Shown here: piece after piece, positions 25,484 to 36,779 of the stretch
How positions within the stretch are numbered: the first letter of the stretch is position 1
How the letters are laid out: each line of letters begins with the position of its first letter
Origin: Lepus europaeus
Lineage: Eukaryota > Chordata > Mammalia > Lagomorpha > Leporidae
Direction of reading: 5' to 3'
DNA length: 64,000 nt
Assembly: GCF_033115175.1 (NCBI RefSeq)
Contig: NC_084837.1
Location: forward strand, 25,932,266-25,996,265
Program-made: the position numbers and the translations under genes
Notes under the pieces: model-generated
The model's input: only the letters and a program-made list of their open reading frames with translations
Databases searched by the model: none
Told to the model about the DNA's origin: nothing

Positions 25484-25814
25484 GAGGGGCCTGTGTGGTG
25501 TTGCAGTGGGATGACTGCATCCCATATCAGGGTGCCTGTTCATGTCCCTGCTGCTCTGCGTCCCATGCACCTTCCTGCTGGTGTGCCTGGGAAGGCAGTG
25601 GAAGATGGCCCAGCTGCTCCAACCCTGGCCGTTCATGTGGGAGACCCAGATGGAATTCCTGGCTCCTGGCTTCAGCCTAGCCTAGACCTGGCTTTTGTAG
25701 CCATTTGGGAAGTGAGCCCTAGGATGGAAAATCAATCTCTCTCTCTCTGTCTCTCTGTCTCTCTCTCTCTCTCTCCCTTGTCTCTGTTGCCCTTCCTTCC
25801 AAATATATAAATAA
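25484..25814 (+). repeat. CSINE, plus strand
   Basis: AGGGGCCTGTGTGGTGTTGC head; CT-rich tail, CTTCCAAATATATAAATAAG. Starts just after the U2 fragment's right repeat. Confidence 0.85.
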
Positions 25815-26225
25815 GAACTTTTAGAGCATAACAACTACACTCCAGTCAGACAGCCTCTACCAGAGGCCAGGTGGACAATCTGGGCTTCCACACTTGCTAG
25901 GTTCTTAATGACGTGCCCCAACCACCTGTCCCTTCACCAGACAGAGCAGGGAACAATGACATCCATCTTCTGCAGATGGTAATGACACACACTCAGGCCC
26001 TTGGCGTTGGAGGAGCACACGGGGAGTCTCACTTGGCAGTGTGGCAGCACTCGTGTCCTCCCTCCTGGCTGGGGTGGTGTCAAAGAAGCTTAGTGGAGAG
26101 TTGGGGTGATCACAGGGAAGCCAGCCTCTCTCCCGTGGTTACCCCCATCATGCTGAGATAATAAGAGACATACATTTGGTTTTTGTTTCTGGTTCATGGC
26201 ACCAAGTTTCTCTTTCAGCCATAGG

Positions 26226-26332
26226 AAGGAGCTTCCTAAAGTTCATAGAATATGTAATTTATGAAAAACATGTACATATATTTCAAAATTTTTTACAAAA
26301 AATTAACATCTTTTAGTTCCATTTTTATATAA
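26226..26332. mobile_element. Palindromic MITE-like element, copy 3 (right end lost)
   Basis: Left end GAGCTTCCTAAAGTTCATAG and an internal TTAACATCTTTTAGTTCC resemble the other copies. A SINE at 26333 abuts the right side and the right inverted repeat is missing. Confidence 0.5.
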
Positions 26333-26668
26333 TTTTTTTTTAAAGATTTACTTATTTATTTTAAAGGCAGAGTTACAGAGAGGCAGAGGCAGACAGGGAG
26401 AGAGAGAGGTGTCTATCTATCCACTGGTTCACTCCTCAAATGGCCACAACAGCCAGAGCTGCGCCAACCCAAAGCCAGGAGCCAGGAGCTTCTTACGGGT
26501 CTCCCACACAGGTGCAGGGGCCCAGGGACTTCAGCTGTCTTCTGCTGTTTTCCCAGGCCACAGCAGAGAGCTGGATCAGAAGTGGAGCAGCTGGGACTTG
26601 AACTGGCACCCATATGGGATCCTGGCACTGCAGGAGGTGGCTTTACCCACTATGCCACAGCACCCCCA
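26333..26668 (-). repeat. CSINE, minus strand
   Basis: T tail, AAAGATTTACTTATTTATTT; ends GCCACAGCACCCCC. Confidence 0.88.
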
Positions 26669-27640
26669 CCATGTACCCTCTTTCCCGAGTTTATGCCAAT
26701 GAGACAACTCTTGGAGGATGGGGGTTGGTTATCAAAGGATGAAGTCAGTCCCCAGTGACTAATAACATAACTAACCAAAGCTGCTTAAAGGAACCTCCAC
26801 GAGAAACAACAAGGTTCAAAGAACTTGGGGCTTGATGAGCACACCGTGGCCTTGAAAGAGTGCTGCTCCCAGAAAGAATACAGGAGCTCCATGGACCCTG
26901 TGTCCATTTGGGTATTGGGTATTCTTCATAGTAAACCGGTAGAAGTAAATAAACTGCTGCCCTGAGTTCTGGGAGCCATTCCAGCAAATGATCAAACCCC
27001 AGGAAGGGGTCATGGGAACTGTGGATTCGCAACCAGTCAATCAGAACTATAGATCAAAACCGGGGGTTGAGACTGGCATCTGAAGTGAGGGGACAATCTT
27101 ATGGGACCAAACCTTCACCCTTTGAGTCTACTGAACTCTGAGTGGTTACTGTCATAATCGAATTGTAGGGCACTCAGCTGGGGCCCAGAGAGTTGGAGAA
27201 TTGGTCAGTGTGAGGGAAACTGCCCACCCACTGGTGTCAGTGTTGTGCGAGTGGATTGGAAAAATTGTTTTTGTCTTCCTTTTACTCCTTCACCTTCAGC
27301 ACCACCCTCCATCGCGGTATGGAATCTGTTGGCGTCAGTGAAACCCGTAGAGGGGTGGCCTCGTGGGCAGCCCGTTCCCCACACAGGGCCCCCAGCCACC
27401 CACCTAGGCTGTCGGCAGAGGCCGAGTGAGGAACCTGTACTGCTCTTTCCACCTGGCAGGAACAAGGTGGTGCTTTGCTTTTCCTGTCGGAACAGTGCTG
27501 AGGAAGCCAGCTAAAACATGAGGTTAAATACAATCCAGAGTCCTAAATACCAGAAATATCCAGGTCATCGTCAACAGTCACTCATCGAGGCAAGATCTCA
27601 AACTGTGCAAAAGGGTAGTCCATAGATGGCAGCACCGCAT
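26669..27640. other. Gene-free stretch
   Basis: No repeat or gene recognised; overlapping open frames at 27.2-27.5 kb are short and on both strands. Confidence 0.4.
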
Positions 27641-27925
27641 GGGCATTTGGCCCAGTGGTTAGGAAAGCCGCAGCCCATGTCAGAGGACCTGGGGTCAGGA
27701 CCTGGCTCTGCTGTTGACCCCAGCTTCCTGCTGCTGTGCACCTGGGAGGCAGTGGATTCCTGCCGCCCACAAGGGAGTGCTGGAGTGAGTTCCTGGCTCT
27801 CGGCTTCAGCTGGCCCAGCCTCTGCTGTTGCAAGCTTTTGTGGAATGGATTGGTGGGTGGGAGCTATCTTTGTCTCTCATCATTTTTTTTAATGTCTCTT
27901 TGCTTCTCAAATAAATTTTTTAAAT
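27641..27925 (+). repeat. CSINE-related old SINE, plus strand
   Basis: GGGCATTTGGCCCAGTGG head, CTGTGCACCTGGGAGGCAG body, CTTCTCAAATAAATTTTTT tail. Confidence 0.8.
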
Positions 27926-28123
27926 GTCAACACCAAAATGAAAAAAAAATATCTGATGAAGATTTTACAGTAGCCAGTGTAAAAATGTTTTAATAAACAA
28001 TTATTAACACATTTAAGGCAATTGGAAAAAAATATGAATTCTTGGCCAAAAATAGAAAGTCTCAGCAGAGACACAGTAGATATAAAATAGAATCAAATAG
28101 GAAATTTAGAAATAAAAAAACAA

Positions 28124-28260
28124 GGGGTGGGCATTTGGTGCAGTGGTTAAGACACTGCTTGGGATGCCCACATCTCGTATCAGAGCGGCTAGCTTCAAGT
28201 TCTGACTTTGTTCCTCTATCCAGCTTCCTGCTAATGCACACCTGGGAGGCAGCAAGTGGA
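28124..28260 (+). repeat. Old SINE 5' fragment, plus strand
   Basis: GGGTGGGCATTTGGTGCAGT head to CACCTGGGAGGCAGC, then L1 sequence begins. Confidence 0.75.
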
Positions 28261-28262
28261 AT

Positions 28263-28805
28263 TAAGCAATGTTTTTCCTTTTGTGTCTCACTTATTTCAC
28301 TTTGCATGTCTTCAGAGTTCATCCAATTTGTAGCATGCGTCAATACTTCATTCCTTTTTTATGGCTGGATAATATTCCCAAACACCTCATTTTGTTTTCC
28401 CATTAGTCTGTTGATGTACATTTGGGTTGTTTGTACCTTTTAATTGCAGTGTATAATGTTGCAATGTACATTATTTATCAAGTATTCATTTAGTCCCCGC
28501 TTTTGACTTCTTAGGGTCTGTATCTAAACTGGGTCATATAGTAACTGCATGTTTAACTTTTTGAGAAACTGATGAACTGTTTTACATAGCAGCTGCACCA
28601 TTTGATGTAACTACCGGCAAAGTAAGAGAATCCCAGTTTCTCTGCATCCTTGCCAACATCTGTTATTTTCTGTTTTGTTTTTGTTGTTGTTATAGTGATT
28701 TTAGCAGCTTTAACAGAGTGCCTTGTTGTGGTTTTGTTTGCATTTCCCTAATGACTAATGATGCGGAATTAGTTGGTTGAATGTACAAATGAAAAAAGGG
28801 ACTTA
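28263..28805 (-). mobile_element. Old LINE-1 fragment (L1M-type 3' region), antisense
   Basis: Plus-strand text such as TATGGCTGGATAATATTCC, CATTTGGGTTGTTTGTACC, GGGTCATATAGTAAC and TTTGCATTTCCCTAATGACT is the reverse complement of the end of L1 ORF2. It is diverged and has no coding ability. A SINE follows at 28806. Confidence 0.85.
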
Positions 28806-28841
28806 GTTTTTTATTTTTAAAAACTTTTAAAGTTATTTTAC

Positions 28842-28878
<37 letters not shown>

Positions 28879-29086
28879 GGAGCGCTCCCATCTGCTGGTT
28901 TACTCCTCAAAAGATGGAGATGTCTGGGCTGGGCTGAGGCTGAAGCTGGAGATAGGAATCCAGCCGCTCCAGCCAGCAGCCTCTGCCTCCCAGGGAGAAG
29001 CTTGAGTCCGGAGCTGTCGTCAAGCATCAAATCCAGCCATTCTGTGTCCCAACCAGTGTCTTAACTGCCAGACCAAACACCTGCCC
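28806..29086 (-). repeat. Old SINE, minus strand, with GA microsatellite
   Basis: Perfect target duplication AAAGGGACTTA at 28795-28805 and 29087-29097. About 17 AG units near 28843-28876 lie in its 3' part. Confidence 0.88.
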
Positions 29087-29097
29087 AAAGGGACTTA

Positions 29098-29970
29098 CTA
29101 TTTTAATAAATCTTATGACCAAAAGCATATAAATTACTCTTCTATTTTGCATTATACTAATGTATAAGAGCATTAATTACTTCTGAAACAGTAAATCATA
29201 GCTCAGCATTTGCCTTGATTACACACATGCCCTTTTGTAACAGACAATATACTCCAGATTGTGCCCTTGAACTTGAATGTTGTAACTGGTGTGTGGTGGT
29301 TTTGCTTCTCTGTGTTTCCTGCCACACCCCAGGCTGTGCTCCCCCTCGGGAAATGAGCTATGCCACAACATGAAGCAGAGCTTTGTCACCGTCCAGTGAG
29401 GGGTTTCATGTGAACAGCACACAGCAGCCTGTGCCTGCAGCACTCTGTGTACAGACAGAGACAGGGCTGGTGTCAGGGTACTCAGGCCCTACAAACAACC
29501 TCCGAGAAACGTGTGAACCCCTGTTTCATACCACCTCATACACAGAAACCAGAATGTAACACCGTCTCTTGTAAAATGATTAACACTGTGACTTGTGATG
29601 CCAACAGATTTAAAAGCATCCCTAGCAAACACCCGTGATGCAGTATAGTCAGCGGTCATATCATAGCATCACAACAAAGTAATGTGAAAACTTTGTTTAA
29701 AGTACTCAGGAAAGCTTAAAATTTCCCCTTCCCGAATAAAAGAAGTGAAAATGGGCTGTCATTGGATCTCACCAGGCCAGCTGCAGCCTCAACCTTCTTT
29801 CACATATTCGTGATGAGAGGAGGAGGTCAAGGGGAAGAAACCATTCCCCTCACCACCTCCACATAGGAAAAGCCCTAGGATTTTTATCTGAGCCATTGGC
29901 CAGGGCCATAGGTCACGCACGATGAGACACTTTTCCAGTCGTTCCTCTGCTCAGAAATTGTGACTTATCT
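29098..29970. other. Gene-free stretch
   Basis: Nothing recognised. Confidence 0.35.
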
Positions 29971-29971
29971 T

Positions 29972-30270
29972 GGGTTCAGTGCACACGTGGGTCCAGCACT
30001 GGGATGATACCGGCATCCCGTATCACAGAGCTGATGAGTCCCGGCGCTCAGTTTGCTGTCCAGCTTCCTGCGTATGCATCTGGGAAGGCAGCAGATGATG
30101 GCTCAGTGCTTGAACCCCTCCCTGTCATGTGGGGGACCAGGATGAGTTTCTGCTCCTGGCTTTGGCCAGGCCCAGACACAGTCATTATAGCCACTTGGGG
30201 AGTGAGCCAAGCAATGAAACATCTCTCTCTCCCCTCCGTCACTCAAACTTTCCAAAGATAAAGCTTTTTT
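29972..30270 (+). repeat. Old CSINE-related SINE, plus strand
   Basis: GATGATACCGGCATCCCG, CTGTCATGTGGGGGACC and CACTTGGGGAGTGAGCC; head diverged. Confidence 0.75.
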
Positions 30271-30369
30271 TGAAAAAGATAAATGGGCACAAACCTATAT
30301 ACAGTTATACTGCTTGTATCATGAAATTGTTTACTTGTTTATAATTTTATTCTCAGAATTATTCTTTAT

Positions 30370-30450
30370 CCCCAATACTGATAGGTGACACTTTGGGGCA
30401 CTTAGGACATAGCAGGTGTTCAATATTTATTTGTTGGGTGAGTAAACAAG
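30370..30450 (+). repeat. MIR or L2 3' tail
   Basis: GGACATAGCAGGTGTTCAAT followed by ATTTATTTGTTGGGTGAGT is the typical tail of an ancient MIR/L2 copy. Confidence 0.5.
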
Positions 30451-30744
30451 TAATTTCAAGAAATAAAGCTGCCTTGATCCTCTCTCACCTTAGTGAAAGC
30501 TGTATGCAAGTTAAAGAATGTGTTCCCACCAATATCTAGGCTGTTAAAAATATATTATTAGCTGTAGCAAATAATTAACCTTCAGAATAGAAAACCAGGC
30601 AAAGCAAATTAGTTTTTCAATTATTCTGACTAATGTGACGCTAACCTAAATGTACCAATCCACAGACAAAGGGAGCTCCCTTCAACGGTTAGCTGATGAA
30701 GCATCCTGGGTGGGTTTTCAGTTTAGAGAAGAGGTGAAGAGGCT

Positions 30745-31002
30745 GGCACCACACAGCACAGGGCCTGCATTTGACGTTTACTTCCTGCTAACGTTCACCC
30801 TGCAGGACGGCAGTGATGGCTGCAGTAATGGGGTTCCTGCCACCCACGTGGGAGACCTGCATTGAGTTCCTGAGTTCCTGGCCCCGGCTCTTGGCTTAGC
30901 CCAGCCCAATCCCAGCCATTTCAGGCATTTGGTAAGTAAACTAGAGGGTGGGCGATCTCTGTTTCTGCCTCTTTGCCCTTCAAATTAAGTATAAATAAAA
31001 GC
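30745..31002 (+). repeat. Old CSINE-related SINE, plus strand, poor head
   Basis: TTCCTGCCACCCACGTGG, GGAGACCTGCATTGAGTTCC and GCCCTTCAAATTAAG tail. Confidence 0.72.
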
Positions 31003-31759
31003 TTTCTAATGATTTTGTAGAAACTGACAAAGTACAGTCCAGAATTTCTGCCACACCGGTGTGATGATACAACCATTTGTTAAGATAAGACTGTGAAATA
31101 GAGATTTTAGTGAATGAAGTTTTGGTTTGGGACCATAATGTGTCACACATCAAACCTGGATGGATGGATGGAAGAAACAGGCTAGCGTGGAGCTCCACCA
31201 CGTTCTAACATTTCAAAACGTTTAGGCGGAAGGAAGTCAAAGCGTGGTCCAATAGGAGAGAATGGGCCCTGATTTGAAGGTGTAGGCCTATTCACTGCCA
31301 TGGGCTGTCCACTGTGGGGGTTTATTCCCAGTTAGAAACCTCCCATATGTGATTACCCGATCAGTACTGCCACCCAGAAGCAGTGTGTTAGCGTTCAGTG
31401 TCATTCTCGCTCACTCCTCGCTCCTCTACTAAACCCAGCAGAACCAGGGTCCGTCCCGAGGAGCTGGGCCCTAGAATGCAGACCGCAAGCTTCGCTCAGC
31501 TCCCGCGGCCCGCAGCTGCACCAGCGGGGGGGGCGGGGCCCAGCCCGGGGGCGGGGCCGCTAGGCCTGGGGTGCGAGGTCCCGCGGGCATTCGCTCACCT
31601 CGCCCCCTAGCGGCCCAGACACTCCCTCGACTGGCGGCCCCGCCTCCCGCCTGCCCCTGGAGGCCCCGCCCCTTGAAGGCCACGCCTCTCCCCCTTCCCC
31701 CAGATGCCCCATCTACTTCCCCCCACGACCCTGGCCCGAAGTTCCCCCTTCCGCCTTTT

Positions 31760-32050
31760 CTTCTGTTGGCTGCTCCCTGGAGGCCCCGCCTCTCGCCTTC
31801 CCGGAGAAGCCCCCAACCCTAATCGAGGCCCCGCCCCCGCCCGCCCCTGGCGGCTCCGCCCCCTCACCCCTAATGACCGCGCTTCCCGCTCGCCCCTGGA
31901 GGCCCCGCCCCTCCGCTGGCAGCCCCCGCCTCCCGCTCGCCCCTGGAGGCCCCGCCCCTCCTCCGCTGGCAGCCCCGCCTCCCGCCCGCCCCTGGAGGCC
32001 CCGCCCTCGGAGGCCCCGCCTCCCGGCCGCCCCGCCCCCGGCCGCCCCGC
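31760..32050. repeat. GC-rich minisatellite in the orphan CpG island
   Basis: Irregular tandem copies built from CGCCCCTGGAGGCCCCGCC and a CTCCGCTGGCAGCCCCGCC segment, about 45-50 bp per unit, clearest at 31887-32005. Each unit holds one or two GC boxes. Confidence 0.75.
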
Positions 32051-32442
32051 GTCTCCTCCTCCCTCGGCCGCCTCTCGCGGGGCCGGAAATCCCTGCTCTT
32101 CGGCTTCGGCCGGCGTCCCGGCTGCCCGCAGGCCCCGGCGGACGCCCCTTCCTATCGTTCGTCTGCGGCCGCGGCGTCCTAGCGGCGTCAGCTTCCCGGG
32201 CCGGCGGCAGCGCGAGGAGTCCGGGCGCCGACCCGGCGTGTCCGCCAGCGCCCACCCCCGGCCCCCGGGGGGAGTACACCGTCACTGTGACCAAGTGCCG
32301 CAGCCAGCGGTTTCGATGTGACAGAAGCTTGTTTTCAGGGACGAGGAGTGGCCGGGCCGGCAGCGTGGCTCACCCACGGGGCTCTCCCTGGCTCGGTCCC
32401 CCGCGCCCGGCCTGGGTCCCTCGTGGCCCCGGCGAGAGCGGC

Positions 32443-32457
32443 GGCGCCATCTGGTGG
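32443..32457 (-). promoter_or_regulatory. CTCF-like motif at the edge of the CpG island
   Basis: The minus strand reads CCACCAGATGGCGCC, a perfect fit to the CTCF core CCASYAGRKGGCR. Confidence 0.6.
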
Positions 32458-32459
32458 TG

Positions 32460-34082
32460 AAGAGGGGCAGAACAGCAGGCCCAGGAGGCCACGGGTGGAT
32501 TTTAGGTAGGCAGGTGCACCTATGATTTACCTTCGCGTTCCACACTCGGTTGTAAGGGAAAACCGGGAGATGCAGTCTCAAGCCGGGGCCTCGCGTGCCC
32601 AGCCAAAAACCTATTCGGTACTAAAAGGGGAGATCGGGGCCAACAGCCATTCTGCTCAGACCCACTTTCTTCCGCTCAGCTCCTTAAGGGACGTTCATTT
32701 TCTTTAGCGTACACAGCCCGTGTTGCTTGCAATCAAAGTACATTATTTGTTGTCCGATTCTTCCAGCCCCACCCAGTTTAAATGACACCTCCCCAAAGAG
32801 GGCTTACCTGTCTCTAAAGTAGGTCCCTTGGCCACTTATCTCAGTACTTTGTCTCACTAGTACTTACCGCATATAGTATTTATTTATTTTATTTATTTAT
32901 ATTGCTATTCGTTTGACTATCTCCACTTCACCACCATATCTCCATCACCTAGTGATGCTGGATAAGCCAGAAACAGGCGCTTGGCCTGGAACGAAGGAAA
33001 CCAGGCCTGGGATGAAGGGGGCACGCAGAGCGTCGGTAGAGTGAGAACGCAGGAGGCCGGGCAGGTCCGCAGGACCAGGGGAGCTGGTCCGTGCTGCGGC
33101 CCAGTGACAGCCACCAGGCAGTGTCACAGGCTGTGTCTGCGGCAGCTCCAAGAGCAGGACGGCTAGGAGCGAACAGATAGGGGCTGGGCGGAGGAGACCC
33201 CGCGGAGGCGGGCAGCGGAGAGGAGGCGTCAGGGAACAGGTCGTGGCCACGGGTGACAGACTGGGGGGCGTGTGTCGCGCCCCCTGCGTCGGGAAGCTCA
33301 GGGGCTTCCCTGTGGGCGGAGAGGCAGGGTCAGGGCAGTGTCTGCCTCTCGGATCCAGACTCGGAGTGGTCTCGGGCAGCGGGGAGGGAGATGGGCACAG
33401 GTGCCCGTTCTCGTCTCTTCCCCTGGCAGGGACGGGGCTCCGTCGTCTGCGGCCAGGAGAGAAGCGGAGGGGGTGTTCGCGCTCCTTAGGAGAGAGGGCT
33501 TTGGGGACAAATAGAAGCCCGATGCTGCACCTCGTTCCGGTTGCAAACTTTCCTGTCGGCGAGTCCTGCCTAACCTAGGCTCGGCCCCCACCCACCCCCG
33601 ACACCAACAGATTGCAGGTTCCCGCAAGCTCCTGCACCCACCTGCGCAGGCGCTGGCTCTCTGTCCCCCGTGAGCGCGCAGGGGCGTGGAGAGCAGGGCC
33701 GAGCTGGGCCCGGGCCCTGGTGCGGGCCCCCGACCTCTGCTCCAAGGCGCCACTCTCTCTGGTACAGCGTGGCCACCTCCCAAGGCTGTGCGGACCTCAA
33801 TAGCGGGAGAGTGACAGGAGACACCCGCAAACAGGCAGCACGCATTTAACAAGGGCTGTTGGAGCACAGCAATGCTGAGGGACCAGGGGACTGCCTTTCG
33901 CATTGTTCTCTCGCTGCGTGTTCTACAGGCTTCACTTCCACCGGCCAGCGTCGGCGACATCAGAACACAGCAGAGTCTGCAGCGACACAGCGGCACCCTC
34001 GGCCGCAACCCTGCACCCGGAGCCCCTCCTCGCGCGGAACCCCGCGACGCAGGCGCACTGCCGCCGCCTAGAGACCGCCTCC
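32460..34082. other. Gene-free stretch, GC-rich to the right
   Basis: No SINE, RNA or protein gene recognised. From about 33.2 kb it is CpG-rich up to the 7SL promoter. The 236-codon minus-strand frame at 33298-34008 shows no domain and looks like GC-driven chance. Confidence 0.5.
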
Positions 34083-34120
34083 CGCGGGGCGGGGCCCAGC
34101 TCGGCCCGCCCCGCCCCCGG
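34083..34120. promoter_or_regulatory. GC-box cluster upstream of 7SL
   Basis: Several Sp1-type boxes (GGGGCGGGGC, CCCGCCCCGCCCCC) lie immediately 5' of the CRE. Confidence 0.55.
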
Positions 34121-34128
34121 TGACGTCA
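34121..34128 (+). promoter_or_regulatory. RN7SL: CRE/ATF site of the upstream 7SL gene
   Basis: Perfect palindrome TGACGTCA at -51 to -44 from the 7SL start. An ATF/CREB site at this distance is a known external promoter element of the human 7SL gene, which also uses internal Pol III boxes. Confidence 0.85.
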
Positions 34129-34171
34129 CCGGGCCTCAGCCTTTAGTATGCTCTCGGCGCTGCTGGCGCTC

Positions 34172-34472
34172 GCCGGGCGCGGTGGCGCGCGCCTGTAGTC
34201 CCAGCTACTCGGGAGGCTGAGGCCGGAGGATCGCTTGAGTCCAGGAGTTCTGGGCTGTCGTGCGCTATGCCGATCGGGTGTCCGCACTAAGTTCGGCATC
34301 AATATGGTGACCTCCCGGGAGCGGGGGACCACCAGGTTGCCTAAGGAGGGGTGAACCGGCCCAGGTCGGAAACGGAGCAGGTCAAAACTCCCGTGCTGAT
34401 CAGTAGTGGGATCGCGCCTGTGAATAGCCACTGCACTCCAGCCTGGGCAACATAGCGAGACCCTGTCTCTTT
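34172..34472 (+). ncRNA. RN7SL: 7SL RNA (signal recognition particle RNA), upstream copy
   Basis: Full-length 7SL RNA of about 301 nt. It begins GCCGGGCGCGGTGGCGCG, contains the complete central S domain (the part missing from Alu/B1 elements, including GGTGTCCGCACTAAG and the GGTGACCTCCCGGGAGC segment) and ends GTCTCTTTT, the T run being the Pol III terminator (34470-34473). 7SL RNA is the scaffold for the SRP proteins and carries the Alu domain (elongation arrest) and S domain (SRP19, 54, 68/72). There is no A tail and no flanking direct repeat, so it is not a retrocopy. It has a CRE at -51 to -44 and GC boxes. A second copy with the same sequence is at 44190. From memory this corresponds to the human 14q21.3 7SL cluster. 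Confidence 0.95.
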
Positions 34473-34473
34473 T

Positions 34474-35230
34474 GCTCCCTCTCCATCTAGAATTTTAGAC
34501 TGCTGAGGGTGAAATAATCAATATTAGTAGAATAAAATTAAGAAAATTTTGTTCAGGGGAATTCATTCCCTGTTCAACAATTTAATAACGCGTGAACCAA
34601 AAATGGACGAGATATTACTGCACCCTGTTACGGGATGCCTCTTCCAGTTTTTCCATGTTTGTCTCCAATTTTACTTCTCTTTAGGGCTAAAAATCAAGGG
34701 TTTGAGCCAAGATGCCAAAGGCTTGGCGCCCTCTCACCACTGACCCCTACTGGAGCGGCGCGAAATCGTCTCTGAGAGAAGCTGTTATCGGCCGCGGAAC
34801 CGCCAGGGGTCGCTCGTTTACACACCACAGGGCAAAAATGGGGAGCGTTCCCTTTAAGAATTCGCGAATGCGATCGGCAGAGGCCTAGCTGCGGCTCTGT
34901 TTTCCGGGCGGTTTCCCTGCGCGGCGCTGCCTCCCGCCGCAGAAGCTCTGTCCCTTCTGGGTGTTAGGGACGGAAGACTGGCTGAGCCACAGGCTTACGC
35001 TCTCCCGCTTACTCTGGCCTTGTAGGCGGGAAAAATCGCGGGCCAGGAGCGTCGACGTGGCCCAGGGCGCGGCCCCGCAGGCCGCCCAGAGCGAAGGGCC
35101 TGAGGAGGGGGAGATTCGGGGGCTCCGGGCGCGCCCCTGCGGGCCCGGCTCCTGCACCCCAAAGCTCCCCAGCCTGGAGCAGGTCGGAAGTGTGCGAGGA
35201 GACTTGGGCTTTGGAAAGTGCTGGGTGCCT
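34474..35230. other. 7SL 3' flank and CpG-rich spacer
   Basis: AT-rich up to about 34740, then GC-rich again. Nothing coding was recognised. A CTCF-like but imperfect CCGCCAGGGGTCG lies near 34801. Confidence 0.4.
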
Positions 35231-35365
35231 GTGGCCAGGCCTTGCGTGCGGCCCGTGGGTGCCCCGTGGCCAGGCCTTGCGTGCGGCCCGTGGGTGCCCC
35301 GTGGCCAGGCCTTGCGTGCGGCCCGTGGGTGCCTGTGGCCAGGCCTTGTGCGCAGCTCATGTGTC
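35231..35365. repeat. 35-bp minisatellite, about 3.8 copies
   Basis: Units begin GTGGCCAGGCCTTGCGTGCG at 35231, 35266, 35301 and 35335, giving a period of 35, 35 and 34 bp. The first three are nearly identical and the last decays. Confidence 0.9.
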
Positions 35366-36117
35366 ACGGCGTCCGTGTGTGCCTGAAGTTGAACATCCGT
35401 GCACGCCTCACGACGCCAAGCCTCAAACACAGACTCTGTTTCCTCCCCCGGGAAGTGAGGACAAGAGGGGACAAAGTGGAGGACAGTTCTCGTAACGCTA
35501 ATTATTAGGACCGAGGTGGCTCGGTCTGCTATCTGGGCTCTGCTCCCCCGTGGACTAGGTCTGACTACATAAAGTTCTTGAGGACAACTTCTTAAGAATG
35601 TAAAATGTATCTCCAACGAATTTTTACAAAGTGGAAATAGTGGGGACATGATTCTTTAAAAGAAAAAAAAAAAAAGCTTTATTCTTTCTCCACTTTAGAA
35701 ATGGGGGAAAAATAATTTTGACACATTTTGTTTGCTTTTCAAGAAGTGGGCCCCTGCCTGGGGCCCCGAATGACTTAGCTTTGGGCATAAGCACTGCCTG
35801 TGAGTTAGCCCCGGAGTCCTAGCAGCCAGAACCCTGCTTTGTGGAGCTGCTGGAGGACTGGAATTCTAGCGTCTGGAAACACATGACCTTGCAGGGTGAA
35901 AGGAACTTTCCACAGGTGATTCCACTGGGGGTCTTGTGGGGAGATGATCCCGCGGGCACAGTGTAGTTCTAAGGGGGAACTGGTCGAGGTACGTGGACGA
36001 CCCTTAGAAGCTGGAAAGGGCAAAGAAAGCCATTCTCCCCTCGAACTCCAGGAGGAATGCACCCTGCTGACCCACTGGTGCTTCTGACCTCCGGAACTGC
36101 TGAGATAGCAGATTGAA
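35366..36117. other. Gene-free spacer
   Basis: No gene or repeat recognised; an A run lies at about 35660-35674. Confidence 0.35.
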
Positions 36118-36420
36118 GGGCAGGCACTGTGGCAGCGCAGGGGAAGCCACGCTTGGGACACCCGCATCCCAGGCCCAGTCCTGGAGCCTCTGCTTATAGT
36201 CCAGCTCCCTGCAAACGCGCCTAGGAGGCAGCGGACGATGACTCAACTGCTTGGGCCCCTGCCACCCGAGTGGGAGACCCCATGGCGTTCTGGACTCCTG
36301 GCTTCAGCCTGGCCCAGCCTTGGCTTTTGCAAACATGTAGGGAGTGAACCATCAGATGGAAGGTCTCTCTCTCTCTCTGTGTCTGTCTGTCTGTCTGTCT
36401 CTTTTCAAATAGATGAAAGT
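36118..36420 (+). repeat. CSINE, plus strand, old
   Basis: GGGCAGGCACTGTGGCAGC head; CT then TCTG microsatellite (about 36365-36402) before the TTTTCAAATAG tail. Confidence 0.85.
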
Positions 36421-36779
36421 AAACTCTAAAGAAAAGCAAGAGAGAAGAGAATACATTTGTGTCGTCTAAGCATCTAGCTTTGTGGATTGTGAGAGCAGGA
36501 GTAGGAAAGTGATCCTTGGGAGGAGGGAGTCAAGTTAGCATTGCTTGCACTACTTTTGTAAAGGCTTTTGCTGTTGGACACAGGCTCACACTGATAGTTT
36601 TTCCAAGCGCATGGGCATGGGTGTATTTTGACCGTATCTTTATTTGAAGCTCTTGCTTGTATGTGTGGCAGAGCGTTTTGGACGTCTGCTTTGGAATGCT
36701 ATAGCTTTGGCTATGCTTGTGGCTCAGATATTGGAAACTCCGTGTTTTGGGTGTGTTCCCCTAAAGGTCTGTGTGCCAG

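Larger units (their letters stand above)
31400..32500. promoter_or_regulatory. Orphan CpG island with GC-box cluster
   Basis: Very GC-rich and CpG-dense, with many GGCCCCGCC/CCCCGCCCC Sp1-type boxes but no recognisable coding exon. It lies midway between the divergent ARF6 and NEMF. It could be an unannotated non-coding RNA promoter or an enhancer/insulator. The long open frames on both strands have low-complexity Pro/Arg/Gly composition. Confidence 0.6.

Noticed and set aside
31704-32460. Open frames of about 200 codons on both strands in the orphan CpG island
   Set aside because: They read through a GC-box minisatellite in several frames at once; repetitive Pro/Arg or Gly/Arg composition.
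33298-34008. 236-codon minus-strand frame upstream of 7SL copy 1
   Set aside because: No recognisable domain, GC-rich, and overlapped by equally long frames on the other strand.
34126-34431. Open frames found identically in both 7SL copies
   Set aside because: They are translations of the structural 7SL RNA.
34172-34472. Alu element
   Set aside because: The complete S domain and Pol III terminator are present and there is no dimer structure or A tail; this is 7SL itself.
35231-35365. CRISPR-like array
   Set aside because: Directly adjacent tandem units without spacers in a mammalian genome; it is a minisatellite.
34885-35649. 254-codon minus-strand frame
   Set aside because: It translates the 35-bp minisatellite into peptide repeats and shows no family resemblance.
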